Assembly (NCBI GenBank): GCA_000155695.1
Contig: DS990592.1
Span: 3,472,335-3,536,334, forward strand
DNA from: Verrucomicrobiia bacterium DG1235
Lineage (GTDB): Bacteria; Verrucomicrobiota; Verrucomicrobiia; Opitutales; Opitutaceae
Length of the DNA: 64,000 nucleotides
Direction of reading: 5' to 3'
Shown: piece after piece, positions 26,443 through 34,395 of the stretch
Position numbering within the stretch: position 1 is the stretch's first letter
How the letters are laid out: the number at the start of each line of letters is the position of its first letter
Position numbers and translations under genes: made by a program
Notes under the pieces: generated by a model
What the model was told of the DNA's origin: nothing
The model's input: the letters and a program-made list of their open reading frames with translations, nothing else
Databases searched by the model: none

Positions 26443-26690
26443 TGGTTCATCACCAAACACAGTGCAAATAAGATCCACCTCGAAGGGCGTCACACTTGCC
26501 ATCTTTAATCCTTCCGAAAGAAGCAGATCCGCTATCCAGACCACTCAATCCAACCGCGAACACACAACCCCATTCGAATCCTGCTGGCCGCAGACCACCC
26601 AGTTCCGGCCAAAGGCCGGATCTCTGTTAAAACACTTCATCCCCGTCCACTCGATTTGACGACCGTCCACTCGATTTGACGGTAAACAAA
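26443..26690. repeat. MITE-like interspersed repeat, copy B (about 248 bp)
   Basis: Begins TGGTTCATCACCAAACACAG like copy A. Near its right end a 20-base unit containing GTCCACTCGATTTGACG is duplicated in tandem (26643-26681), which explains the extra length, and the right terminus (GGTAAACAAA) has decayed. The first hairpin has one mismatch (TGGCC/GACCA); the second (CCGGCC-AAA-GGCCGG) is intact. Located just upstream of the permease gene. Confidence 0.8.
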
Positions 26691-26710
26691 ACAAATCCCC
26701 CACCCCCAAT

Positions 26711-26783
26711 TCACCACTCACCACTCACTACTCACTACTCACCACTCACCACTCACCACTCACCACTCAGCACTCAGCACTCC
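26711..26783. repeat. Heptad tandem array (about 10 units)
   Basis: Consecutive 7-base units CTCACCA and CTCACTA, changing to CTCAGCA at the right end. Directly follows repeat copy B, so repeats occupy most of the 500-base gap between the permease and the acyl-CoA synthetase genes. Confidence 0.85.
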
Positions 26784-26833
26784 TAACCACCTTAAAAACT
26801 CCACCTTATACCAGAGCCATCTAGAGTTCACGT

Positions 26834-26863
26834 TTGCTACATACCCCAAACCATTACTATACT
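26834..26863 (+). promoter_or_regulatory. Candidate sigma-70 promoter of the acyl-CoA synthetase-like gene
   Basis: TTGCTA (-35), 18-base spacer, TATACT (-10); the ATG lies 26 bases after the -10 hexamer. No Shine-Dalgarno sequence is present between. Confidence 0.45.
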
Positions 26864-26888
26864 ATATCGAGTAATTAACCCCCACTTA

Positions 26889-29567
26889 ATGACCACCTAC
26901 GACAGCCTCAAACGCGCCTTCAACCCCCAGTCCATCGCAGTCGTCGGAGCGACCAGTAAACAGGGCACCGTCGGGCGAGCCTTCATCAGCAACATGGTCG
27001 GCTCCAAATACGAAGGCGCCGTCTACCCCGTAAATCCCAAAAGCAGAAGCATGATGGGCATGAAGGTCTACCCCAAGCTCAGCAAAATCCCAGACCCCAT
27101 CGACCTAGCCATCATCGCGACACCCCCCGCCAGCGTCCCCGCCCTCATCGAAGAATGCGGCAAATGCGGCATCGGAGCCGCCGTCATCGTATCAGCCGGA
27201 TTCCAGGAAATTGGCAAAAAAGGCGAAGTCCTCCTCAGACAAGTCATCCGCAACGCCAAGAAAGCAAAAGTCCGCCTCATTGGCCCAAACTGCCTCGGCT
27301 TCATCCGTCCCCCCATCGGGCTAAACGCCAGCTTCTCCAGCGCTATGGCCCTCCCGGGACGCCTCGCATTCATATCCCAAAGCGGAGCCCTCTGTACCGC
27401 CGTATTGGATTGGTCGATACGAGAAAACGTCGGCTTCAGCCACTTCATCTCCATCGGCTCCATGGCCGACATCGGCTACCACGACCTCATAGACTACCTC
27501 GGACAAGACCCAAACACCTCCAGTATCCTCATCTACATGGAGTCCATCAAGGACGCCCGACGCTTTATCAGCGCTTCCCGCTCCATCGGAAAAACCAAAC
27601 CCATCGTCGTCCTAAAAGTCGGGCGCAGCTCGGAAGGCGCTGCTGCCGTCAGTTCCCACACCGGCAGCCTCTCCGGAGACGACACCCTCTACGAAGCCCT
27701 TTTCAAACGTTCCGGTATCGCTCGCGTGGATACAGTCAAAGAACTATTCAACATCGCCCAAAACCTCTCCACCCAGTCACTCCCGCAAAACGACCGCCTC
27801 CTCATCATCACCAACGCAGGCGGCCCCGGCATCCTCGCCACCGACGCCCACATCAAGTTCAACGGACAAATGGCGAGCCTCTCCCGCTCGACCATCGACA
27901 AGCTAAACCAAGTCCTTCCACCCGCATGGAGCCACGGCAACCCAGTCGATATTCTCGGCGACTCTGGCGTATCCCGCTATAAGCAAGCCTTCGAAATCTG
28001 CCTCCAAGAGGAAAACGCCGACGGCATCCTAGTCGTGCTCACGCCCCAGGCCATGACCAACGCCTACCAAATCGGCAAGGAAATCGGAGCTCTTGCAAAA
28101 ACCACCGGCAAAACCGTGCTCGCCAGCTTCATGGGCGCCGCCGAAGTGGAACGAGGCACCCGCGTTCTCGAAGAAATGGGCGTCCCCGTATACGACAGCC
28201 CGGAAGAAGCCGTCCACTGCTTCAACACCATGGCGAGCTACAGCCGAAACCAAAGACTCCTGGCCGAGACCCCTGACTCCACCCCCACCGACTTCAAGCC
28301 ACACCCGAACCAAGCCCGCGCTATTATAAAAAAGGCAGCCGACTCCGGCCGAAACATTCTTTCCGAATACGAAGCCAAACAATTCATCGCCCACTACGGC
28401 ATCGAATCCACCCCGCACGCCGTCGCCACCACGCCAGCCAAAGCCTCCGCAGCCGCGGCCAAGCTAGGCTTCCCCGTCGCCATGAAAATCCTCTCTCCGG
28501 ACATTTTCCACAAGACGGATGTAGGTGGCGTACAACTACATATTCGCTCCCAACGAGCAGCCGCCACCGCCTACAAGCAAATCATCGCAGACGTCAAAGC
28601 CAAGGCCCCCGAAGCCCGCATCGACGGCGTCCTCGTCGAAAAGATGGTATCCAAAAAGTACGAACTCATCATCGGCAGCAAACGCGACAAGCTCTTCGGC
28701 CCCGTCATCGTCTTCGGCATGGGCGGAATCGGCGTCGAAATTTTCAAAGACATCAGCGTCGGCATCCCCCCGCTCAACATGGCCCTCGCCAAACATATGA
28801 TCGAGGGCACCCGCATCTACAAACTCCTCGCCGGATACCGCGGCATGAAAGCCGTAGACCTGACCTCTCTTCAGTTCCTCCTCTATCGATTCTCCTACAT
28901 GATTATGGAGTTTCCTGAAATCCAGGAAATCGATATCAACCCACTCGCTATCGACGAAACCGGAAGCATCGCCCTCGACGCAAAAATCATCATCGACCCG
29001 AAAGCCCGCCCCACAAAGTCACAGCCCTACTCACATCTCATCATCAGCCCCTACCCCATCGATTGGGAAAAACGCATAAAGTCAACGAAAGGGAAAAACG
29101 TATTGATGCGAGCAATACGCCCCGAAGACGAGCCCCTCGAAGCCGAGATGTTCCGCGCCATGTCCACCCAGACCCAGCGCTTCCGCTTCTTCCAGCTGAT
29201 CAAAGACATCACCCACGAGATGCTCGTCCGCTACACCCAGATCGACTACGACCGGGAAATCGCAATCATCGCCGAAATCTCCGAAAAAGGGGAAAAAAAG
29301 ATGGCCGGCGTCGCACGCATCATCGCCGATCCCTACAACGACACCGCGGAATACGCCGTCGTCGTCGCCGACCCCTACCAAAAGCAAGGCCTCGGCGCCG
29401 CCCTCACCGACCACGTCCTCAAACTCGCCCGCCAACGGCGACTCAGCTCCATCTACGCCCACTTCCTGCCAGACAACCGCATCATACGGCACGTCTTAGA
29501 AAAACGCGGCTTCACCACAAAAAGCGAAGACGGCACCTACGAAGCAAAGCTGATTTTGAAACCCTAA
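26889..29567 (+). CDS. ADP-forming acyl-CoA synthetase-like protein with C-terminal GNAT (Pat/PatZ-like)
   Basis: 892 residues, the usual length of the Pat/YfiQ family. Order: CoA-binding Rossmann domain (FNPQSIAVVGAT... GPNCLGFIRP), succinyl-CoA-ligase-like flavodoxin domains (residues 150-460), ATP-grasp (FPVAMKILSPDIFHKTDVGG, VLVEKMVSKKYELIIGS, FGPVIVFGMGG, EIDINPLAI) and a GNAT domain from about 735 (VLMRAIRPEDEPL... ADPYQKQGLGAALTDHVLKL). Pat acetylates a lysine in acetyl-CoA synthetase and so switches it off. The phosphohistidine motif of true ADP-forming enzymes seems kept (VSSHTGSLSGDD), so the ligase part may be active. It is the first gene before a sulfate-binding-like protein. Confidence 0.88.
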   Translation: MTTYDSLKRAFNPQSIAVVGATSKQGTVGRAFISNMVGSKYEGAVYPVNPKSRSMMGMKVYPKLSKIPDPIDLAIIATPPASVPALIEECGKCGIGAAVIVSAGFQEIGKKGEVLLRQVIRNAKKAKVRLIGPNCLGFIRPPIGLNASFSSAMALPGRLAFISQSGALCTAVLDWSIRENVGFSHFISIGSMADIGYHDLIDYLGQDPNTSSILIYMESIKDARRFISASRSIGKTKPIVVLKVGRSSEGAAAVSSHTGSLSGDDTLYEALFKRSGIARVDTVKELFNIAQNLSTQSLPQNDRLLIITNAGGPGILATDAHIKFNGQMASLSRSTIDKLNQVLPPAWSHGNPVDILGDSGVSRYKQAFEICLQEENADGILVVLTPQAMTNAYQIGKEIGALAKTTGKTVLASFMGAAEVERGTRVLEEMGVPVYDSPEEAVHCFNTMASYSRNQRLLAETPDSTPTDFKPHPNQARAIIKKAADSGRNILSEYEAKQFIAHYGIESTPHAVATTPAKASAAAAKLGFPVAMKILSPDIFHKTDVGGVQLHIRSQRAAATAYKQIIADVKAKAPEARIDGVLVEKMVSKKYELIIGSKRDKLFGPVIVFGMGGIGVEIFKDISVGIPPLNMALAKHMIEGTRIYKLLAGYRGMKAVDLTSLQFLLYRFSYMIMEFPEIQEIDINPLAIDETGSIALDAKIIIDPKARPTKSQPYSHLIISPYPIDWEKRIKSTKGKNVLMRAIRPEDEPLEAEMFRAMSTQTQRFRFFQLIKDITHEMLVRYTQIDYDREIAIIAEISEKGEKKMAGVARIIADPYNDTAEYAVVVADPYQKQGLGAALTDHVLKLARQRRLSSIYAHFLPDNRIIRHVLEKRGFTTKSEDGTYEAKLILKP

Positions 29568-29595
29568 CCCGACGCTTAAGATACAAGCTCATTCC

Positions 29596-30648
29596 ATGAT
29601 CCCGATCTGGAATATTGGCGACATTTCTAAAAGCTCCTCCCTCAGCCGAGCTCACGCTCTCGCTGCGCTTTTTCTGATCGTAGGCATCCTGCTAACGCTG
29701 ATACTTGTGCACTACTTAGCGCCCAGCCGGCCGCCTAACACCCTGCTTCACGTCTCCTACGACGCCTCCCGCGAGCTCTTCGAAAATCTCAATCAAGCCT
29801 ACACAAATACACAGGCTGCCGATTCTGCGATCAAGATTCACATGTCACACGCCGGCTCCATTCGACAGGCCAGAAATCTCACCAAAGGCCTAAAGGCAGA
29901 TGTCGTCTCCCTCGCATCCATCCACGACGCCAAACTCATAGACGGCTTTCCTCTCATCGCAAAGCAGCCAGCAACCTTCCACTCGAGCGTCGCCTTCATC
30001 GTCCGCCAAGGAAACCCGAAAATGATCCACGACTGGGGCGACGTCTTTCGAGAAGATGTACGCCTCGCCATCCCAAGCCCAAGCGAAAGCGGAATCGGTC
30101 GATGGGCATTCCTCTCACTGTATTCATATTTACATACAAAACATTCAGGCAACGAGAAAGCCATCGCAGCCGACCTCTCACAACTGATGTCGAACACCGA
30201 AATCATCAACAACGGATCTCGAACCGCTCTCGCCCTGTTCAAAACCCACAGCTCCGCAGACCTCTTCCTGACCTGGGAAAGCGAAGTCCTCCGCACCTCA
30301 AAAGACGCCAACGAAACCCTGCAAGCCATCTACCCAGCCGAAAGCGTTCAAATCGACATCTACATCGCTCCACGAAACGCAGCCTCCAGGTCGGTAGCCA
30401 CACAGGAATACATAGACAGCTACCTCCTCTTCCTCTCGAGCCAGCCTGCCCAAGAAATTGCAGCCCGATTCGGATTCCGCCCAAGCGACCCTAGCATTAC
30501 CCTTCCAGAGACATTCCCCAAGACCCAACTCTACAAAATCGAAGATCGATTCCCAGACCCCGACCTCCTCTGGCAATCCCTATTCGAAGACGAAGGCTCG
30601 CTCGAAAAAGCCCTTTGGCTAACAGCAAGCCAAAGACTCGTCCCCTAA
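29596..30648 (+). CDS. Sulfate-binding-protein-like, membrane-anchored solute-binding protein
   Basis: 350 residues. An N-terminal helix (HALAALFLIVGILLTLILVH) is not followed by a clear cleavage site, so the protein may stay anchored. The rest is the Sbp/CysP periplasmic fold: LLHVSYDASRELFENLNQAY, SHAGSIRQARNLTKGLKADV (family: SHGGSGKQAR...GLEADVVTL) and FLTWESEVLR. The phosphate/sulfate loop SGG.RW is altered to SESGIGRW and no cysT/W/A transporter genes are adjacent, so it may bind another oxyanion or act as a sensor. It starts 28 bases after the upstream gene. Confidence 0.78.
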   Translation: MIPIWNIGDISKSSSLSRAHALAALFLIVGILLTLILVHYLAPSRPPNTLLHVSYDASRELFENLNQAYTNTQAADSAIKIHMSHAGSIRQARNLTKGLKADVVSLASIHDAKLIDGFPLIAKQPATFHSSVAFIVRQGNPKMIHDWGDVFREDVRLAIPSPSESGIGRWAFLSLYSYLHTKHSGNEKAIAADLSQLMSNTEIINNGSRTALALFKTHSSADLFLTWESEVLRTSKDANETLQAIYPAESVQIDIYIAPRNAASRSVATQEYIDSYLLFLSSQPAQEIAARFGFRPSDPSITLPETFPKTQLYKIEDRFPDPDLLWQSLFEDEGSLEKALWLTASQRLVP

Positions 30649-30883
30649 TAGGAACCCTTCCACCATCCCGTAGCGCCTTGATTCCCCTCTCAGCCTTAGC
30701 CTAGACGAAGACAGATCGCTGCTCTCCCACCACTTCCCTCCAAGGGCGCATAGGTGCAAATCCCCGTGGCAAAATCATTGCGACTTCCTATGCCGAGCTT
30801 ATAAATCGTATCTAATCTTCTACTACTAAACCTTTCTAAGGTAAGGCCGAATACCCAGCTCGAATCGACCGACCCCGAATATT

Positions 30884-31651
30884 TTGCGAAAATTCTTCAT
30901 CTACAGACTTTACTCTATTCGAATATACTTCGCCCTGAGCATGCTGGCGCTCATCCTCCAGCGAGCCCCACTATTGATAACTCTTTCCTCCGTTCGAGCC
31001 TTTCAATTCAGCGAACCCACCATCCGTATTCTCCAATCTATAGCCCTACCTGCCGCCGTTCTCGGCGCTCCGCGCGCCATCTCCGGAGCCAGCCAATCCG
31101 AATATACCGTAGAGCCCGGAAACCCCGCCCTCGCCCAGGTCGGCGAAACCATCGTCATCGGTTTCTCCATAAACATCGCCCCACAATCGTGGACGATCTC
31201 AGGCGACATCCCTCCTGGCCTTCGCCTCACCGACCTTCGCCTACGTCTCGATCCCGTCGATAATATATTAGCCACCCACTACGGAGTCATCACCGGCACC
31301 CCTACCCAAGCCGGCACCTACCAGCTCACCCTAACCCCATGGGGCAACGAGGACGGCACCGGCGACACCGCCCCAACCCCGCTTAGGTTAGACATCGTCA
31401 TATCGCCGTCCGACACTCCGCCCCCTAACGCCCCTGACCTACGCTTCTCCCAGCAAAACCAAACCCTTAGCCTTTCCTGGGAAGATCTACCACAAAACCC
31501 CTATCAGCTCCAAGTCTCCAGCGACCTAGAGACATGGAGTCCATCAACCCAAGTCCCAACTACAAGCGGTTCCAAACCCAGTATCAGAATTTCGATTACA
31601 GAAGCAGAAAACTCATTCTATCGTCTCGCACCCGTCGACTCCTCAGAATAG
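30884..31651 (+). CDS. Secreted protein with putative Ig domain and verrucomicrobial C-terminal module
   Basis: 255 residues if started at TTG (30884); an ATG 18 codons later is also possible. A hydrophobic N-terminal segment (ALSMLALILQRAPLLITLSS) suggests export. Residues 95-185 (IPPGLRLTDLRL... GVITGTPTQAGTYQLTL) match the putative-Ig (He_PIG) repeat pattern, and the end (LSFSW-type: LSLSWEDLPQNPYQLQVSSD ... FYRLAP) is the small beta module found at the C-termini of many verrucomicrobial secreted proteins. No catalytic residues. Converges with the esterase gene. Probably cell-surface. Confidence 0.65.
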   Translation: MRKFFIYRLYSIRIYFALSMLALILQRAPLLITLSSVRAFQFSEPTIRILQSIALPAAVLGAPRAISGASQSEYTVEPGNPALAQVGETIVIGFSINIAPQSWTISGDIPPGLRLTDLRLRLDPVDNILATHYGVITGTPTQAGTYQLTLTPWGNEDGTGDTAPTPLRLDIVISPSDTPPPNAPDLRFSQQNQTLSLSWEDLPQNPYQLQVSSDLETWSPSTQVPTTSGSKPSIRISITEAENSFYRLAPVDSSE

Positions 31652-31667
31652 CGCGCAAAGCCTAACC

Positions 31668-33962
31668 TCATTCTATCTCAGAAAACGCCTTATCTAGAAC
31701 ATCTCGCAACTGAATATCCGTCAGGCGATAGCGAGTCGGAGTCTCTCCGCTCAGACGTACCAAAGCCCAGTTATTCACCTGACTCAATCCAAGCGTATAG
31801 TCCCGTTCCCCGTCCACCACGCTCGATTCCGGAGCCGGCGTTAAACCATTACCGCGAGATCGAAGCTTCTCATCCAAAACCAGTAAATCTGCTCCGCTTA
31901 AAGTGATCACTCCCAAAGGCTCGTAGAAGAAAGTGGATACAAAATCTTCCAATCGAGTCACTCCTCCAACAAACGGCCGGGACCCAGGATTCGGATACTG
32001 AGCGAAAAAACCAAAGTCCGTATCGAGTTCTTCTCGAATCGCGTTCGCAGCCAGAACCGTAAGCTCTCCATAAGTCCCTACCTCACTTCCTACAACTGCA
32101 GAACCTTCCTCACGCTCCCGCCAACTCCAGTCACTCCTAAAACTGCGAGCCGCTACAACAGTCATTTCATCAACCGCCGAAACCAGACAGTCAAAGCCAG
32201 GCGCCGGTGACTCGTAGAACCCAAACTGAGCCGCCATCTGCTCCGGAATTGGCGATCCCGCCCGATAAAGGGCCGGATCCTCGGACGCTACCCAGTATAT
32301 CAGATTCTGCGGTGTATCCGGATTGTAATGCACCAATCCCACACCCAAGCCCTCGGCAGCATACGCTTCGCCATCGCTAAAACGAATCTCCGATCCCTCA
32401 AACCGAACCGGCAGTTCATCCGCTATCTCCGCTACCACCAAATTTTGCTCAGCCGTGCCGATCAAAACAAGATGACAACTCTCCCGATCCTCCTCCGTCA
32501 AATCTACGTCCGACTTGATGCGCAGGTTCCCATATAGGTTCTGATTGTGGTCAAGCCCATCCGACTCCTTCTCGCCATTCGGAACAAGCCAAGCTGCGTT
32601 CCCACTGCGACTCGCCACCCGAGCCGCTTCTAGCATGGCCGCGTTTTCCGCATCCGAACCCTGCGTGCCGTAGACAATCAACAGCGGCTCGCCATTATAA
32701 AGCAGATTCGGACCCCCCGGAGTATGACGCCGAACGTCTGATTCGCCTGCCTCACCGCTCAGCACCAACTTTTCGTCACCAACTTTCAGATACACGAACT
32801 CAGGCAAAGGCGCTTCAAGACGAACAATCGGTCCCCCATTCACCGAAACCCTCAACTCCTCCCCCATATCAAACGGCGACTCAACTATACGCAGCTTCAG
32901 CTGAGCAATATTGTCCAAGGTCGCATAAAGCGTATTGTTGGGATTCGCCGTAAGCACAAATTTCGCAGGCTTCGGTTCATCCCCCCATTCCTCAATCTCC
33001 GCCCACCAAGACCGCATCGCTTCTCCATCAAAAGCCGTGTAGTTCAGATTCCTGACAGTTCGAGAATCAGGTCGAACCTGCTCCCGAAACCAAAGATCCG
33101 AGCGGCTATTCCCTTCTGCATAATTCCAGGCCGCATGCCCAAGCCCTGTCGTCCAATCAAACACCACCTGTCCGCCGAGCTCTCTCAATCGATCCAGCGG
33201 TCCCTTAGCATTAATGAACGGCACCGTCGGATCATCCTGACTATGGGTCGCATAAATAGGTAGCGTAATGAAATTTCCATACGGCTTCGCTCCCGCAAAA
33301 CCACAAGTCGGCCGGCCCGAAGCAAATCGATGCGGATAACGGCTGCCAAATCGAAACGTACCATGCCCGCCCATGCTTCCGCCAAGCAAGTGCACCCGGT
33401 CCTCATCTACGTTCCACACCGACTCCACATAATCGAGCACGTCCAAAACATCCGCGCCCGACAGCCCCACATAACCCCCACCCCGAGAACGACCCAGCAC
33501 CGACAATTCAATTATCCCCCGCAAGTCCGGATCGCCCGAATAGTGCGCCGAATGCGTCCCCGTATAGCCATGCATATAGAGAGATACCGGCATAGCCCGA
33601 GCCGCCTCATAGTCTTGCGGAATGTTAATCATAAACGGCTGCCCCGAACCATCCGCAGCCGATTCGTACGCCCATTCCTGTACCCCACGCAGTGTGCGAA
33701 TCACATCCGGATCTTCAGCAATCTTCTCAACCCAACCCCGAAGTCGCTCCCGTTTCTCATTTGCTGCGACCTCATCCACGTCCATCCGCTTCGAAACCAC
33801 CTCTACATCGAAAACCAAATACTTCAGCCAGCCTCGGTACAGTGAAAGATTCTCTCTCGCTATCAGCGTCCGAGCCGAATCAATCAAGGCATCACTCTGC
33901 CCCGACAAACAAGTGGAAAAACTGGATACAACAAAAACTGCGAGTGCTAGACTTCGAATCAT
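31668..33962 (-). CDS. Large secreted alpha/beta-hydrolase (esterase/peptidase-like)
   Basis: 764 residues starting at MIRSLALAVFVVSSFSTCLS, a signal peptide with a possible lipobox-like Cys. The esterase core occupies residues about 90-300: oxyanion loop LYMHGYTGTH, nucleophile elbow LLGGSMGGHGTF, Asp in HSQDDPTVPF and His in GLGHAAWNYAE. The 450-residue C-terminal half (ANPNNTLYATLDNIAQLKLR, then EPLLIVYGTQGSD) resembles the accessory regions of prolyl-oligopeptidase-type or carbohydrate esterases. Substrate unknown; acylated plant polysaccharide is possible. The longer frame upstream lacks a signal sequence. Confidence 0.8.
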   Translation of the reverse strand: MIRSLALAVFVVSSFSTCLSGQSDALIDSARTLIARENLSLYRGWLKYLVFDVEVVSKRMDVDEVAANEKRERLRGWVEKIAEDPDVIRTLRGVQEWAYESAADGSGQPFMINIPQDYEAARAMPVSLYMHGYTGTHSAHYSGDPDLRGIIELSVLGRSRGGGYVGLSGADVLDVLDYVESVWNVDEDRVHLLGGSMGGHGTFRFGSRYPHRFASGRPTCGFAGAKPYGNFITLPIYATHSQDDPTVPFINAKGPLDRLRELGGQVVFDWTTGLGHAAWNYAEGNSRSDLWFREQVRPDSRTVRNLNYTAFDGEAMRSWWAEIEEWGDEPKPAKFVLTANPNNTLYATLDNIAQLKLRIVESPFDMGEELRVSVNGGPIVRLEAPLPEFVYLKVGDEKLVLSGEAGESDVRRHTPGGPNLLYNGEPLLIVYGTQGSDAENAAMLEAARVASRSGNAAWLVPNGEKESDGLDHNQNLYGNLRIKSDVDLTEEDRESCHLVLIGTAEQNLVVAEIADELPVRFEGSEIRFSDGEAYAAEGLGVGLVHYNPDTPQNLIYWVASEDPALYRAGSPIPEQMAAQFGFYESPAPGFDCLVSAVDEMTVVAARSFRSDWSWREREEGSAVVGSEVGTYGELTVLAANAIREELDTDFGFFAQYPNPGSRPFVGGVTRLEDFVSTFFYEPLGVITLSGADLLVLDEKLRSRGNGLTPAPESSVVDGERDYTLGLSQVNNWALVRLSGETPTRYRLTDIQLRDVLDKAFSEIE

Positions 33963-34264
33963 AATGGGAACGGGGGTCAAAACTGCAGCCAACAAACACC
34001 CAAAACCACCGACCCGCAAATCCCAAATTCTCCCGCAGCCCATTCAGCCCTACCTAAAACGAACCATCTGTAAGATCTCCTAACTACAGCCATAAACAGA
34101 GCTACCACCAACTCCCCTTTCACCATTACCTGACAAGTGTCTCAAATGAGAATACTATCAGTAGTGTCCAAAAAATCTGTGGGCAAAAAAGCGCAACCTC
34201 TCCCCTCAACCAGCGGTATCAACCGCGCTCCAACAACCCAACAAATTTTCGCCGTAATTAGCGG
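33963..34264. repeat. Gene-free stretch with degenerate intergenic words
   Basis: Contains CCAAAAAATCTGTGGGCAAA plus AAAG (34168-34192), a word of the CTGTGGGCAAAA type, and near its right end TTTTCGCCGTAATTAGCGG, which is the first half of the word at 18346. There it is abruptly joined to repeat copy C. No coding frame. Confidence 0.5.
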
Positions 34265-34364
34265 CCATTCGAATCCTGCTGGCCGCAGGCCACCCTGTTC
34301 CGGCCAAAGGCCGGATCTCTGTTAAAACAGTTCCTCCCCGTCCACTCGATTTGACGGTGAACCA
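34265..34364. repeat. MITE-like interspersed repeat, copy C (right 100 bp only)
   Basis: From CCATTCGAATCCTGCTGGCC to GACGGTGAACCA plus A-tract it is nearly identical to the right part of copy A, with both hairpins intact (34280-34292, 34300-34314). The left 125 bases are missing; the break joins a different intergenic word. Confidence 0.8.
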
Positions 34365-34395
34365 AAAAAAGAACCCAAAAATCCAAACAACCGCC

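Noticed and set aside
26391-26456. The longer N-terminus (MVMNHFFLGF...) of the ADOP permease
   Set aside because: Those codons come from the inverted-repeat end of copy B and lack permease-like features; an internal GTG gives the normal N-terminus.
26462-26659. A 65-codon frame inside repeat copy B, also open in copy A (ending LLKQFIPVHSI or LLKHFIPVHSI)
   Set aside because: Over the shared frame 9 of 11 base differences between A and B change the amino acid, so there is no protein-level selection; it is open only because no indels occurred.
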